The notes: generated by a model from the letters alone, not told the origin. DNA of 64,000 nucleotides from Spirochaetales bacterium (GCA_016929065.1 JAFGJO010000040.1:26309-90308), one strand, 5' to 3'; positions 54,457 to 63,913 are shown, counted from the first letter of the stretch. Translations and numbers: made by a program.

Positions 54457-56459
54457 TGTAATCCGTCCTTCTTGTGTTTGTCGGAATCATGTATGAACGT
54501 GATCATAAAACATGCCCCGCTACCCGGATTGTTTTTTGCCTCAATCCTTCCCCCATGTGCTTCGACGATATTTTTACAAATAACGAGACCCAGGCCGAGT
54601 CCTTTCGATTGCCTCCTGTCCGGATTTTGTGGTTTGTTGAATAAACCGGCCATGATATTCTCCGGAATTCCCGGCCCTTTGTCACTCACCGTAATAATGC
54701 TCGCATCTCCTGCTTGTTCAGCGGATATTGTTAATGAGACATTCGGTCCCGCATGGACAACGACATTATTCACCAGATTTGAAAAAACCTGTTCCATCAG
54801 GCTGAAGTCCATAAAAAGAAGGGGGAACCCTTCAGGAATGTTGTTCGTAACCTTGGCATCCGCAAGCAGATCCTTATTTTTATGCAGCACCAGTTCAACA
54901 AGTTCATTCAGGTCATAATAGCGGCGGGTGAGTGTCAGCATTCCCGACTCCATCCTGCTTAAATTCAACAGATTGCTGATTACCCGATTCAATCTTTCAC
55001 TGGCCTGCTTTATCTCATTAATGAGTTGGGAACGGGTTTTGACGTTTGATTCAACAGCCGGGTCCAGAAGACTGGTGGATGCCCCGGTGATGGTGGTAAG
55101 CGGTGTCCGCATTTCATGTGAAACACTGTCAAAAAGAATTTTGTACAGACGTTCTGACTCCGCAATCAGGGCATTCCTCTTGTCCCGTCGAACAAGTGTC
55201 TCCCGGTCCAGTGCGAGGGCGATTTGATTCAGGATATTCTGCAGAAACAACTCCTGCTCGATAGGTATTGACTTGTCACTCCCGGCATCAATCATCATTA
55301 CAGCCACCACTCCAGTCTGCCCGATTACGGGAAGAAAATACAGGAGGCTCTGGTTAAAATGCCGGGTAAACCGCCCCGCTGGTTCACGGTTCTGAATGAC
55401 CCATTGCAAAATGGTCATGATATCACCGTTATTACTCCCATTGGTCAAATCCGGTACAGGCAAATCATTTTCAATGTTCAGCTCGCCGGTGAAGTAAAAT
55501 GTGACCCTGGCCGAAAGAAACTCACCGACCGCGTTTTTTACCATCTCCGTGAGTTCATCCAGATTACCTGCTGAATCGATAAGCTTCGTCAATTCATAGA
55601 GAGTGGTAATCCTGTGCTCCCTGTTCCGCAGCACCGTCTCTTTCAGCCGCAACTGCGATCCCAAAAAACCCACAACCAGTGCTATCGCAAAAAACATGAA
55701 GTACATGAGTGTATCCTCAAGTTTTCCGATGACAAATGTGTAAAGCGGGGGAATAAAAAGAAAATTCCAAAGCAGCGCGCAGGAGGCGGCCGCAAAAATG
55801 ACCTTGCCGATGCTGACACTAAAAAGAGCGTAAAGAGTGACAAATAAAAGATAAATTAGAGCGATAGTCCAATAACCTGTTAACGGCACCAGCAGGAGGT
55901 TGATCCCCGTTATGGCCAACAGTACCAAAAATGATAACGCAATCGAAATCAATTTCGAGGCGTGTAATCCAAAATCAAATCGTTGTGTCAATTTTGTTTT
56001 CACAGACGAGGGGACTACCTGTACCGTATAGGTAAGATTTTTTCGAAGCAATCTGGAAGTAACAGAACCACCATGGTACAGTGTGGCGATGGAGATTCCG
56101 CGGCTTTTCCCGATTACCAGGTGTTTGGCTTTTATTTGTGAGGCGACCCTGTGGATTCCTGCAACAGGATCCGAATCGGCTGTTGTAAAAACCTGCGCTC
56201 CAAGGGCACGTGACAGCCTGAAATTCGACAGCAGTTCTCTCTGTGAGGCCTCACTCATTTTTTTCCCATTATCGACATACACAACCGCGAGCGATAAATT
56301 CATTTTGGTCGCGAGATCTGCGGCTACTCGAAGAACACCCGAAGAACCGGGGCCAGGGCCGATTGCCGCAAGCACTCTGCTGGATTCTTCCCCGGAGACT
56401 GCCCTGCCCTCAAATCCTGAAAAAATCTCTGTAAAACCGGAAGACACTGTTTTCTTCAT
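54453..56459 (-). CDS. shortened KdpD-like sensor histidine kinase
   Basis: 668 residues versus about 890 in KdpD. The N-terminal KdpD ATP-binding domain (Walker motifs) is missing. It starts with a UspA-like domain (SRVLAAIGPGPGSSGVLRVAADLATKMNLSLAVVYVDNGKK, about 25-150), four TM helices (about 175-270), a GAF-like region (290-420), HisKA (FDSVSHEMRTPLTTITGAS) and HATPase (VSDKGPGIPENI, GLGLGLVICKNIVEAHGG). It likely senses potassium or c-di-AMP state and controls the trkH gene just upstream in the operon (inference). Confidence 0.9.
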   Translation of the reverse strand: MKKTVSSGFTEIFSGFEGRAVSGEESSRVLAAIGPGPGSSGVLRVAADLATKMNLSLAVVYVDNGKKMSEASQRELLSNFRLSRALGAQVFTTADSDPVAGIHRVASQIKAKHLVIGKSRGISIATLYHGGSVTSRLLRKNLTYTVQVVPSSVKTKLTQRFDFGLHASKLISIALSFLVLLAITGINLLLVPLTGYWTIALIYLLFVTLYALFSVSIGKVIFAAASCALLWNFLFIPPLYTFVIGKLEDTLMYFMFFAIALVVGFLGSQLRLKETVLRNREHRITTLYELTKLIDSAGNLDELTEMVKNAVGEFLSARVTFYFTGELNIENDLPVPDLTNGSNNGDIMTILQWVIQNREPAGRFTRHFNQSLLYFLPVIGQTGVVAVMMIDAGSDKSIPIEQELFLQNILNQIALALDRETLVRRDKRNALIAESERLYKILFDSVSHEMRTPLTTITGASTSLLDPAVESNVKTRSQLINEIKQASERLNRVISNLLNLSRMESGMLTLTRRYYDLNELVELVLHKNKDLLADAKVTNNIPEGFPLLFMDFSLMEQVFSNLVNNVVVHAGPNVSLTISAEQAGDASIITVSDKGPGIPENIMAGLFNKPQNPDRRQSKGLGLGLVICKNIVEAHGGRIEAKNNPGSGACFMITFIHDSDKHKKDGLQ

Positions 56460-56555
56460 TTACATCCCCATTATGATCGTTTAATCATATTATGTGAACC
56501 TCTTGTTTCCCAAAACTGTCGCTCTTGCTTCCGGGCAAAACCAGTTAAAAATTTA

Positions 56556-57914
56556 TCATGCGACAAAGACATCTTCCTCCGGATACCCATAGGAAAGTAT
56601 TTTTTTCCCGGCAACAAAGGTAAGCCCAAAAGCAAGTGGGCCAACCCGTCCAATAAACATGGTTGCAGTCAACAGGAGCTTGCTTAATGGGTTTAATCCG
56701 CCGGTAATACCCATTGACAGCCCGGTGTTTCCCATTGCTGAAAATACTTCGAAAACGATCTGGTCAAAGCGTACAGTCTCCACAGCAAGCAAGACCAGGA
56801 TATCAATAAAAATGATAAGACAAAACCAGAAAAAAACGCTGAACGCTTTGATGACCGTCTGAACCCCTATTTGCCGCTTGAAAATGACAAGCCGGTTGTC
56901 ATTCCCGCGAATATGATGAAATAAAAAAACCAGAATGACCACAAATGTTGTCAGTTTTATACCTCCCCCGGTACTCCCTGGTGAGGCTCCGATAAACATT
57001 AAAGGGAGAAATGTAAAAATTCCCGGCTTTGACATCACCCCAATATCCATTGTGTTAAACCCGTCTGTGGTCGACGCGGAAATGGCCTGAAAAAAAGACG
57101 CATTGATTCTCCAGCCCAAAGCCGTTGACGGATCCCATTGTTCCGAAAACAAAATAATCAAGGCAGCCAATATAATGATCAGCGGCGTCGCAAGAAAAAC
57201 AAGTTTTAAATGAAGACTGAATTTGTATTTTATTTTTTTGATTTTACAGGGAATCGCATGCAAAAAAATCTCAAAGAGAACAATAAAACCCACTGCACCT
57301 GCAATTGAAAGAGTATTTATAGTCATGTTTACCAAAAGATTATCGCGATAATCCATAAAACTGTTGGAATTCAGTGAGAAACCAGCGGTGCAAAATGCAG
57401 ATACAGAATGAAAAATCCCTGAGTAAACAGCTTCTCCAAGGGGGAGTGTTCGTGAAAACTCGAATGCAAGCAGCATCGCACCCACTGCTTCACATACAAG
57501 TGTGAAGATTACAACAAAGGCGAAAAACCTGCCCAAAAAATGAATATTGGCACCTGAAATGGAATTGACGGCTATTTGTCCAAGCCTTAGGGATGTTTTA
57601 TTGCCGGTTGAAAAAACAAATACGACAATAACTGTCATATACCCGATACCGCCAATCTGAAAAATGATCAGCAGGATAATCTGACCAAAAAAAGAATAAT
57701 ATGTTCCCGTGTCGACAACCACCAGGCCAGTTGTACTGATCCCGGAAGAAGCGGTAAAGAATGAATCAAGAATATTCTGGCTTTCACCCGTTGTGGTGGA
57801 AAACGGCAAGGATAACAGAAAAGCACCCAGGAAGGTAATAAGGAAGTAGCCGATGACAAGAAATCTGACCGGGTGGAGAAGCATGAATTGTGGACGCTTT
57901 CCGGGAAATCGCAT
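56556..57914 (-). CDS. TrkH/KtrB-type potassium channel subunit
   Basis: 452 residues with eight to ten TM helices and four selectivity-filter regions; clear ones are TASSGISTTGLVVVDTG, HSVSAFCTAGFSLNSNSF, SASTTDGFNTMDIG (imperfect) and GNTGLSMGITGGLNPL. GASPGSTGGGIKLTT is the intramembrane loop region of KtrB. It takes up K+ with a TrkA/KtrA RCK subunit, which is not encoded in this window. Followed after 96 bases by the KdpD-like kinase. Confidence 0.92.
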   Translation of the reverse strand: MRFPGKRPQFMLLHPVRFLVIGYFLITFLGAFLLSLPFSTTTGESQNILDSFFTASSGISTTGLVVVDTGTYYSFFGQIILLIIFQIGGIGYMTVIVVFVFSTGNKTSLRLGQIAVNSISGANIHFLGRFFAFVVIFTLVCEAVGAMLLAFEFSRTLPLGEAVYSGIFHSVSAFCTAGFSLNSNSFMDYRDNLLVNMTINTLSIAGAVGFIVLFEIFLHAIPCKIKKIKYKFSLHLKLVFLATPLIIILAALIILFSEQWDPSTALGWRINASFFQAISASTTDGFNTMDIGVMSKPGIFTFLPLMFIGASPGSTGGGIKLTTFVVILVFLFHHIRGNDNRLVIFKRQIGVQTVIKAFSVFFWFCLIIFIDILVLLAVETVRFDQIVFEVFSAMGNTGLSMGITGGLNPLSKLLLTATMFIGRVGPLAFGLTFVAGKKILSYGYPEEDVFVA

Positions 57915-58250
57915 TAAAAGAATATACCCAAAAGCCAGTACCGGCGCACAGCAATCGAGTTGTGAATAATTGTCGCAGCGTGGTGAAGAAATCGTGAGTA
58001 AATTGGTAATAGCCGTTAAGAGTGCGTGAAAAGGTTTTTCTATTCGTAATCAAGAAAAACCTTCCAAGTTTTTCCGCGTCCATCGAGCGAACACGGTGAG
58101 CGGGAGGTTTATATTTCTTCCCTCTGCGTGTCTTGCGCGGCTAATTCTTATCTTTTTCCTCCATATGAAACATTCTCCTCTCGAACATGTCTTGACAAAC
58201 CAACCGGTATCCGCATCATGTATGAAACACCCGATAATCCGGAGGCACAC
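57915..58250. other. divergent intergenic region between trkH and the aminotransferase gene
   Basis: 336 bases. A perfect 10-bp hairpin AAGGTTTTTC/GAAAAACCTT (58031-58063) lies in the trkH leader. CTCTGCGTGTCTTGCGCGG (58119-58137) belongs to the composite intergenic family. The known c-di-AMP riboswitch pattern was looked for and not found. Confidence 0.5.
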
Positions 58251-59561
58251 ATGGACAATACCCCCTTCCCGAAAGAAATTGTTGACAAGTTCATCAAAGA
58301 AAGCAACCTTCCAAATGTCGGCACCGCATCGATTCGGGAACTTCGAAAGCTCTCAACACAGATAGAGGAAGCAGCAGGAAAAAAGTTTATCAGAATGGAA
58401 ATGGGTATTCCGGGCCTGCCTGCACCGGAAATCGGTATCAAGGCTGAAGTTCAGGCGCTTAAAAACGGAGTTGCCTCATTGTATCCGGCAATTGAAGGCA
58501 TCCCCGAATTGCGGAAAGAAGCAGCCCGGTTTGTAAAAAACTTCATGGATATTGATCTCTCCCCGGAAAGTTTTTTTGCGACTGTAGGATCCATGCACGG
58601 GGCTTTCTCTGCCCTGATGGTTGCCGGCCGCATGGACAAAACGCGGGATACTGTTCTTTTTATTGATCCCGGTTTCCCGGTGCACAAACAGCTGGTAAAA
58701 ATGATCGGGGTAAAGTACACCGGATTTGATGTATACAACCACCGGGGCGATGCATTAAAAGTAAAACTTGAGTCATATCTCAAAAAAGGCAACATCTCGT
58801 GCGTCCTGTACTCCAATCCGAATAACCCGTCCTGGATCTGTTTCACAGAGCTGGAGCTGAAAATAATCGCCGAGCTTGCAGACGCATACAATGTCCTGGT
58901 CATGGAAGACCTCGCCTATTTTGCCATGGATTTCCGCAAGGACCTGGGAACGCCGGGTAAGCCGCCCTTTCAGGCAACCGTCGCCCGCTATACCGACAAT
59001 TACATTCTGTTCATTTCCAGCTCAAAAGCATTCAGCTATGCAGGCCAGCGCGTCGGAATACTGGTTATCCCGCCGAATATCTATACCATGGAAAAACCCG
59101 ACCTTACCCGCTATTACAGCTCTGCTGTCTTCGGCCATTCGGTCATTTTCAACACACTCTATGCAACGACTGCCGGGGTGAGCCATTCGGCCCAACACGG
59201 GCTGGCCGCCCTGCTGAAAGCCGCTAATGACGGCGAGTATCATTTTCTGGAGATTGTCGGGGAATACGGCAACCGCGCCCGTATCATGAAAAAATTGTTT
59301 CAGGAAAACGGTTTTCTGCTTGTCTATGACAAAGACGGCGATGATCCAATTGCGGACGGGTTTTACTTTACCATACGTTACCCAGGCCTTTCGGGCGCGC
59401 AGCTGGTGCAGGAATTTTTGTATTACGGGATCAGTGCGATCGCACTTTCAACGACGGGGAGTGATCAGGAGGGGATTCGGGCATGCGTCTCGTTTGTTTT
59501 GCCCGAACAGTTCAACGAGCTTGAAAAAAGGCTCAAACTGTTTCATTGCAATCATCAATAA
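58251..59561 (+). CDS. pyridoxal-phosphate aminotransferase (class I/II)
   Basis: 436 residues from the ATG at 58251 (GGAGG five bases upstream; the track start is 41 codons too early). PLP lysine in SSSKAFSYAGQRVGIL, Asn/Asp in SNPNNPSWICFTELELK and VMEDLAYFAMD, substrate-binding Arg near the C-terminus. The N-terminal part IRMEMGIPGLPAPEIGIKAEVQALKNGVASLYPAIEGIPELRKEAARFVKNF is typical. Substrate unknown. Confidence 0.9.
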   Translation: MDNTPFPKEIVDKFIKESNLPNVGTASIRELRKLSTQIEEAAGKKFIRMEMGIPGLPAPEIGIKAEVQALKNGVASLYPAIEGIPELRKEAARFVKNFMDIDLSPESFFATVGSMHGAFSALMVAGRMDKTRDTVLFIDPGFPVHKQLVKMIGVKYTGFDVYNHRGDALKVKLESYLKKGNISCVLYSNPNNPSWICFTELELKIIAELADAYNVLVMEDLAYFAMDFRKDLGTPGKPPFQATVARYTDNYILFISSSKAFSYAGQRVGILVIPPNIYTMEKPDLTRYYSSAVFGHSVIFNTLYATTAGVSHSAQHGLAALLKAANDGEYHFLEIVGEYGNRARIMKKLFQENGFLLVYDKDGDDPIADGFYFTIRYPGLSGAQLVQEFLYYGISAIALSTTGSDQEGIRACVSFVLPEQFNELEKRLKLFHCNHQ

Positions 59562-59600
59562 AAAAACTCCGGCATGGGCCTTTTCCCGTCTGCCGGAGCA
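59562..59600 (-). terminator. minus-strand terminator
   Basis: CTCCGGCA/TGCCGGAG stem with a 16-base loop, T-run on the minus strand. It ends transcripts of the outer-membrane protein gene (stop at 59750). A further perfect hairpin TTATTCTTTTC/GAAAAGAATAA lies at 59668-59705. Confidence 0.75.
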
Positions 59601-59749
59601 AGAAAAGAATGGGGAAATTAAAAAATCTCGACAATTATAGTGATATTTTTTAATTTCCCTGGGAGTATTATTCTTTTCTATAAAATATTTTAAGGAAAAG
59701 AATAAACATCCAGGCAACTTTTTATAAATCAGCTGCTGAATTTCACCAA

Positions 59750-60445
59750 TTAGATCCCGATCCCTGCGAAAAGAGCCACCTGGAAATCAGCAACATCGAT
59801 TGGCTGGAACTGCGTTACCGGAGGAACATCATTATAGATTCTCCACATCACTTTGGCACCGACATGAAACCGGTCAAGCCGTACTGCCAGGCCGCCGCCG
59901 ATTTGAACAAAAATCGATAATGCTTCGAGGTCTCCACCATCGGCGTACTCGCCGTCCTCTGTATATTCCGGCAGATCGACACTCCCTGCACAGCCCAAAC
60001 CGCCCTCAACAAACGGGTCAAGAAATGACTGTTCAAAGAAATGGTACCGTAAATCAAGAGTTCCAATCCAGGACAGATTCCATTCATAATCCACTCCGGG
60101 GTAGATACTGGTGGTTTTTGAAAACCGCGCCAACGCTGTTGTGCCAAGACCGATATGGCCAATGAGCACTTCTGCATAAAATCCGGGAAGAATGTGTTCG
60201 TTAAATTCAACCTGGAATTCATGATGGTCATTAAAAAGGATTTCACTCATTTCTGAACCGGCGACAATACCAAGCCGAACGGCGTCCTGGTCATGGCCAG
60301 TCTCTTTTTGTGTTTTCTCTACGGTCACTTCAACCTGATCAGATGGGTCATCCACCTCGATGACAATTTCAGCGTCATGGGCAAAAACCTGTGATGCGAT
60401 CATGCATGCAAACACGACCGCGATAGTAATAATTTTGTATCTCAT
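59750..60445 (-). CDS. secreted protein, probably an outer-membrane beta-barrel
   Basis: 231 residues from MRYKIITIAVVFACMIASQVFAHD (GGAGG upstream; 16 codons after the track start), with a clear signal peptide. The mature part has alternating hydrophobic strands and aromatic belts (FHEFQVEFNEHILPGFYAEVLIGHIGLGTTALARF, DLRYHFFEQSFLDPFVEGGLGC), ending in a hydrophobic residue pattern (VALFAGIGI). It resembles the many OmpA-like barrels of spirochaetes; no specific family. Confidence 0.7.
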   Translation of the reverse strand: MRYKIITIAVVFACMIASQVFAHDAEIVIEVDDPSDQVEVTVEKTQKETGHDQDAVRLGIVAGSEMSEILFNDHHEFQVEFNEHILPGFYAEVLIGHIGLGTTALARFSKTTSIYPGVDYEWNLSWIGTLDLRYHFFEQSFLDPFVEGGLGCAGSVDLPEYTEDGEYADGGDLEALSIFVQIGGGLAVRLDRFHVGAKVMWRIYNDVPPVTQFQPIDVADFQVALFAGIGI

Positions 60446-60568
60446 ATTCACCTCCATGCAACATAAGAAATTCATTCTGAATCCCTTTGACATTTTTCTG
60501 TTTTACGAAGATGAAACACACGCGGAAAGAAAAGTTGTCACCTGTTTTTTTTATCAGCTATTGAAAAC

Positions 60569-61222
60569 TTACTCGAGCAGATAGCCTTCACCGCGAACAT
60601 GATGAATGGTAATTTCCTGATCAGCAAAAACGGTTTTCAGTTTTTTTCGGAGTGACGAAACATGAACATCGACAACACGGCTTGGTTTATTGGGGAGAGT
60701 ATTCCAGATTGTATAATACAGAACATCACGATGCACCACATTGCCGGCTGATTTTAACAGTGCTTTCAGTATATTCATTTCGCTTTTTGATAAAACAACA
60801 CTGCCGGCTTGAGCAGATGCCCGAATACCTTCAAGAGTAATCTCTTTTCCATGGAGGTAATACACACTGGACTGAGAAAACAGTTTCAAAAGACGCAGCT
60901 CTGCCTCTGGGCACTCCCACGGCTCTTTCAGATAATCCGCACACCCGCGGCTGAAGGCCTCATTCAAAAAAAAATGGCTTCCATATGCCATAAATGGAAG
61001 CCACGTTGAAGGTCTGCTTTTTGTTTCCAGGAGAGACTGGATCAGCTGCACGGGAACAATATAACAGTCCGTTTCGCTTTCCTGTATTGCCTCTCTACTG
61101 CAATGCATCGCAATGTGTTCCGATGCATTAAAATATGCTGTTACTTTCTGAGCCAAAAACTCATCGGTATAAATGAAATTGCAGAGAATCGTTTTCCGAT
61201 CAGGCCTCGGTTTTATCTTCAA
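60569..61222 (-). CDS. winged-helix regulator with a degenerate receiver domain
   Basis: 217 residues from a TTG start whose frame overlaps the end of pspA by 23 bases (start uncertain). The C-terminal 100 residues are an OmpR/PhoB winged helix (LSKSEMNILKALLKSAGNVVHRDVLYYTIWN...RVVDVHVSSLRKKLKTVF...HHVRGEGYLLE). The N-terminal 110 residues have a receiver-like size, but the phospho-accepting Asp is not in place (TDCYIVPVQLIQSLL). Output is therefore probably not controlled by a kinase. Last gene of the STAS-YbjN-PspA operon. Confidence 0.8.
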   Translation of the reverse strand: MKIKPRPDRKTILCNFIYTDEFLAQKVTAYFNASEHIAMHCSREAIQESETDCYIVPVQLIQSLLETKSRPSTWLPFMAYGSHFFLNEAFSRGCADYLKEPWECPEAELRLLKLFSQSSVYYLHGKEITLEGIRASAQAGSVVLSKSEMNILKALLKSAGNVVHRDVLYYTIWNTLPNKPSRVVDVHVSSLRKKLKTVFADQEITIHHVRGEGYLLE

Positions 61223-61892
61223 GCTGCATTTTCGCCTTTAATTCTTCAAGCATTGCATCGGTGGAGGTATCACCTGCTTCGAGTGCCTTGAACTGCGCTT
61301 CCAGGTCTGAATCCGCGGTAAAATCTGCAAGTTCAGCCATCGCATCAGCTTCTGCTTCATTTTTTTCAATCTTGGCTTCCATGCGGTCGAATACTTCAAA
61401 TGCACTGGTATCTGAAAGATTCCCCATGGTTTTCTGTATCTGTTTTTGGGCTTCTGCACGTTTCGACCGGGCAATAAGCAGATTTTTTTTCCTGCCGACT
61501 TCCTCAATTTTCTGCTGGAGCTGGCGCAGGGAACTTTTCAGCTTTTCAACAGCACCATGCTGCCCTTCCCACTGCTCCTTGTACTGTGCTGCCAAATTCG
61601 CATATTCCTGTTTCCGGAGTAATGCCTCTCTTGCCAGATCGTCCTTGCCTGCCTTCACTGCGAGCATTGCCTTTTTCTCCCAGTCCTGGGCCTGGGTGAG
61701 ATGTTCTTTCATCTGGCGTTCAACACGTTTCTCATCTGCAATTGCAGATGCAACACTCTTTTTTGCCTCAATCAACTGCTCGTTCATTTCAATCGTCATC
61801 TGATTGAGCATCTTCTCGGGATTTTCAGCCTTGCTGATAAGGTCATTTATGTTTGCTTTGAGCACATCTGACATTCGTTTAAAAATACCCAT
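61200..61892 (-). CDS. pspA: PspA/IM30-family protein
   Basis: 230 residues, almost all helical coiled coil: MGIFKRMSDVLKANINDLISKAENPEKMLNQMTIEMNEQLIEAKKSVASAIADEKR..., the family's usual start. It forms ESCRT-III-like rods that protect the inner membrane under stress. No PspF or PspBC is seen. It sits between a YbjN-like gene and the winged-helix gene, so the control system seems different from the enteric one. Confidence 0.95.
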   Translation of the reverse strand: MGIFKRMSDVLKANINDLISKAENPEKMLNQMTIEMNEQLIEAKKSVASAIADEKRVERQMKEHLTQAQDWEKKAMLAVKAGKDDLAREALLRKQEYANLAAQYKEQWEGQHGAVEKLKSSLRQLQQKIEEVGRKKNLLIARSKRAEAQKQIQKTMGNLSDTSAFEVFDRMEAKIEKNEAEADAMAELADFTADSDLEAQFKALEAGDTSTDAMLEELKAKMQLEDKTEA

Positions 61893-61910
61893 ATTATCCT
61901 CCTGTTTCGG

Positions 61911-62294
61911 CTACTTTCTAAATTGTTCTAAAGTCTGATAATGGGAAGCAAGTGCAAACCCGATGGAATCTATTGATGCCTGGAACTCTTCCAGGTCCAT
62001 GGTCGCGGCCTCTAAAGAATCGACGATGATCGCATTGGCCCCTTCTATGGCATATGCTCCATGAACCATTTCTGTTGCATTCAGTGTGAGCAGTGTTTCA
62101 AAATATTTTTCACGGTTGGCTTTCGGTATTTCCATGACCTTGACCCGAAGCAGAATGACAGGGTCAGCGACCATGACAATAATATTTTCCAATCCCTTTG
62201 CATGATCCCGGATCGCCCAGGCATTTTCTGAAACTTCCTCATAGTTCAGGGACAGCTTCATCAAATACCCTTCAAGTTTTTCTTTAATATCCAT
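61911..62294 (-). CDS. YbjN-like protein
   Basis: 127 residues of the YbjN/T3SS-chaperone-like fold: LEGYLMKLSLNYEEVSENAWAIRDHAKGLENIIVMVADPVILLRVKVMEIPKANREKYFETLLTLNATEMVHGAYAIEGANAIIVDSLEAATMDLEEFQASIDSIGFALASHY. Such proteins are often encoded beside pspA in spirochaetes and cyanobacteria and may be chaperones. SD AGGAGG. Confidence 0.85.
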   Translation of the reverse strand: MDIKEKLEGYLMKLSLNYEEVSENAWAIRDHAKGLENIIVMVADPVILLRVKVMEIPKANREKYFETLLTLNATEMVHGAYAIEGANAIIVDSLEAATMDLEEFQASIDSIGFALASHYQTLEQFRK

Positions 62295-62337
62295 TCAGCC
62301 CTCCTCAAAAAAAATTTTTTAGATAGAAATGAAATAA

Positions 62338-62889
62338 TTACCCGAGAAATACCTGGCCGGAATCATCAATGACAAGGATCGTTTTGCATTCCGAACACCG
62401 GAATCTGCCGGCCCTGGTTGCCTTCAGCTTTTTTGAACAAATGGGACATTTGAAGATCTTCGGGAATATTGTTCCGGTGCTGCCTTCGCTTGTCTGGGTG
62501 AAGAATGCTACTGCGTCTTCCAGCGTTTCCTTGATATTGAAAAACTGGGAAAACCCCAGCAACTGGAACACTTCATATACCTTGGGCTGAATCTCCAGAA
62601 GAACAAGGTCTCCGCCACGTGGTTTTACTGCTTTCAAAAAGGCGGTAAAAGATCCGATACCGGTACTTGATACATAGTTTAATCCGCCGCAATGAAAGAT
62701 GAGCCGAATGAAGTTTTTTTCAATAGCTTTGGAGACACGCTTTTGAAATAGATTTGAATTATAAGTATCAATATATCCGCTCAAATACAGGACAATACAG
62801 CCGTCAACATTATCAATTTTCTGAAGCCTTATTTTCAGGCTCTCATCTTTTTCATCATCAAATCCGGGGATAATATCGTTATTATTCAT
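62338..62889 (-). CDS. STAS-domain protein with C-terminal zinc ribbon
   Basis: 183 residues. STAS domain about 20-125 (GCIVLYLSGYIDTYNSNLFQKRVSKAIEKNFIRLIFHCGGLNYVSSTGIGSFTAFLKAVK), with the phosphorylatable Ser in SSTG. C-terminal ribbon CPICSKKLKATRAGRFRCSECKTIL at about 140-168. STAS proteins switch partners by phosphorylation (anti-anti-sigma type), but no anti-sigma kinase is nearby. First gene of the operon that contains pspA. Confidence 0.9.
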   Translation of the reverse strand: MNNNDIIPGFDDEKDESLKIRLQKIDNVDGCIVLYLSGYIDTYNSNLFQKRVSKAIEKNFIRLIFHCGGLNYVSSTGIGSFTAFLKAVKPRGGDLVLLEIQPKVYEVFQLLGFSQFFNIKETLEDAVAFFTQTSEGSTGTIFPKIFKCPICSKKLKATRAGRFRCSECKTILVIDDSGQVFLG

Positions 62890-62954
62890 AGACTCATTCC
62901 TCTTAAGAACCGAATTTTAGCAAATATGCCTAATTCCTCTACTGTTCGTATATT

Positions 62955-62982
62955 ATTATATTGTCATTTCAGCATTTGTCAA
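62955..62982 (-). promoter_or_regulatory. consensus promoter of the STAS-pspA operon
   Basis: On the minus strand TTGACA (62982-62977), 16-base spacer, TATAAT (62960-62955): 12 of 12 consensus bases, 65 bases before the STAS ATG. Confidence 0.85.
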
Positions 62983-63077
62983 ATATATTATGAAAAAAAT
63001 ATACTGTTATATGAAAGGAAATGAAAGGGGAAAATTCTGAAAACACGATATTTTTCCCCTGGTTCGGGCAGGACGGC

Positions 63078-63845
63078 ATGAAAACTGACAAATTGACTCT
63101 CCTCACGCGGTTCCGCATTGTGCTTGTGCATCCCAAAAACCCCAGAAATATCGGCTCTGTCTGCCGGGCAATGAAGACAATGGGGATCACCAATCTTGCC
63201 ATCGTCACCAGCGAACCATTCGATGAAACCGATGCTGCGGTATCAGCGGTACACGCCGAAGAACTGCTGAGCACCGCCCTCCGTGTTAACACTCTTGAAA
63301 AAGCGCTTACGGATACTGTCTATTCTGCAGGCATTACCCGCAGAAGGGGAAAGTTTAGAAAATACTATTCCCTCCTCCCCGAAGAATTTGCCAAAAAGGC
63401 TTTTACCTTTAAAAATGGTATCATTGCCCTGGTATTCGGGACAGAAGAAGGAGGACTCACCGATGAAGAACTCGCATGCTGCCACACCGCGGTACACATC
63501 CCGTCCTCACCGCTCTTCCCATCCCTGAACCTGTTACACGCTGTACAGGTTCTCTGCTATACCCTCTTCCGACACGCATACCAAAAGCACATTCATGAAT
63601 ATACTCCGGTCATGCAGAAAGACCTTGATGTCATGATTCAGCATATCATTGATTATCTTGCTCCGCTCGATTTTTACAAAAACCATGAACCTGAACGGCT
63701 TTCCCGGCTGCTGAACGATGTATTCGGCCGGTCTCAGCTTTCAAAAGGAGAATCATCAAGAATTCTGTCTCTGTTCAGAAAAATCAATGGAGTCTTTCAC
63801 AAAAAAACCAGCGGTCGGAAAAAACCGGGAAATGAAAAATATTGA
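63078..63845 (+). CDS. trmJ: TrmJ-type tRNA/rRNA 2'-O-methyltransferase (SPOUT)
   Basis: 255 residues from MKTDKLTLLTRFRIVLVHPKNPRNIGSVCRAM; the track start 19 codons earlier is also possible but lacks homology. SPOUT motifs: NPRNIGSVCRAMKTMGI, LVFGTEEGGLTDEELACC and SLNLLHAVQVLCYTLFRHA. It methylates the 2'-OH in RNA, probably tRNA position 32. The C-terminal basic tail extends beyond the fold (FHKKTSGRKKPGNEKY). Confidence 0.9.
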   Translation: MKTDKLTLLTRFRIVLVHPKNPRNIGSVCRAMKTMGITNLAIVTSEPFDETDAAVSAVHAEELLSTALRVNTLEKALTDTVYSAGITRRRGKFRKYYSLLPEEFAKKAFTFKNGIIALVFGTEEGGLTDEELACCHTAVHIPSSPLFPSLNLLHAVQVLCYTLFRHAYQKHIHEYTPVMQKDLDVMIQHIIDYLAPLDFYKNHEPERLSRLLNDVFGRSQLSKGESSRILSLFRKINGVFHKKTSGRKKPGNEKY

Positions 63846-63870
63846 CAGGGATAATTAATCCTGCTACGGT
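63842..63870 (+). promoter_or_regulatory. promoter in front of the terminal repeat region
   Basis: TTGACA at 63842-63847, 17-base spacer, extended -10 tgcTACGGT (63865-63870). It overlaps the stop of trmJ and points to the repeats at 63914. Confidence 0.5.
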
Positions 63871-63913
63871 TACATATAAGGAGCGAGAGCAACCCCTTTT
63901 CAAATATTCTCCC

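Noticed and set aside
57915-58160. c-di-AMP (ydaO-type) riboswitch before trkH
   Set aside because: The conserved core sequences of that riboswitch are absent; only a simple hairpin is present.
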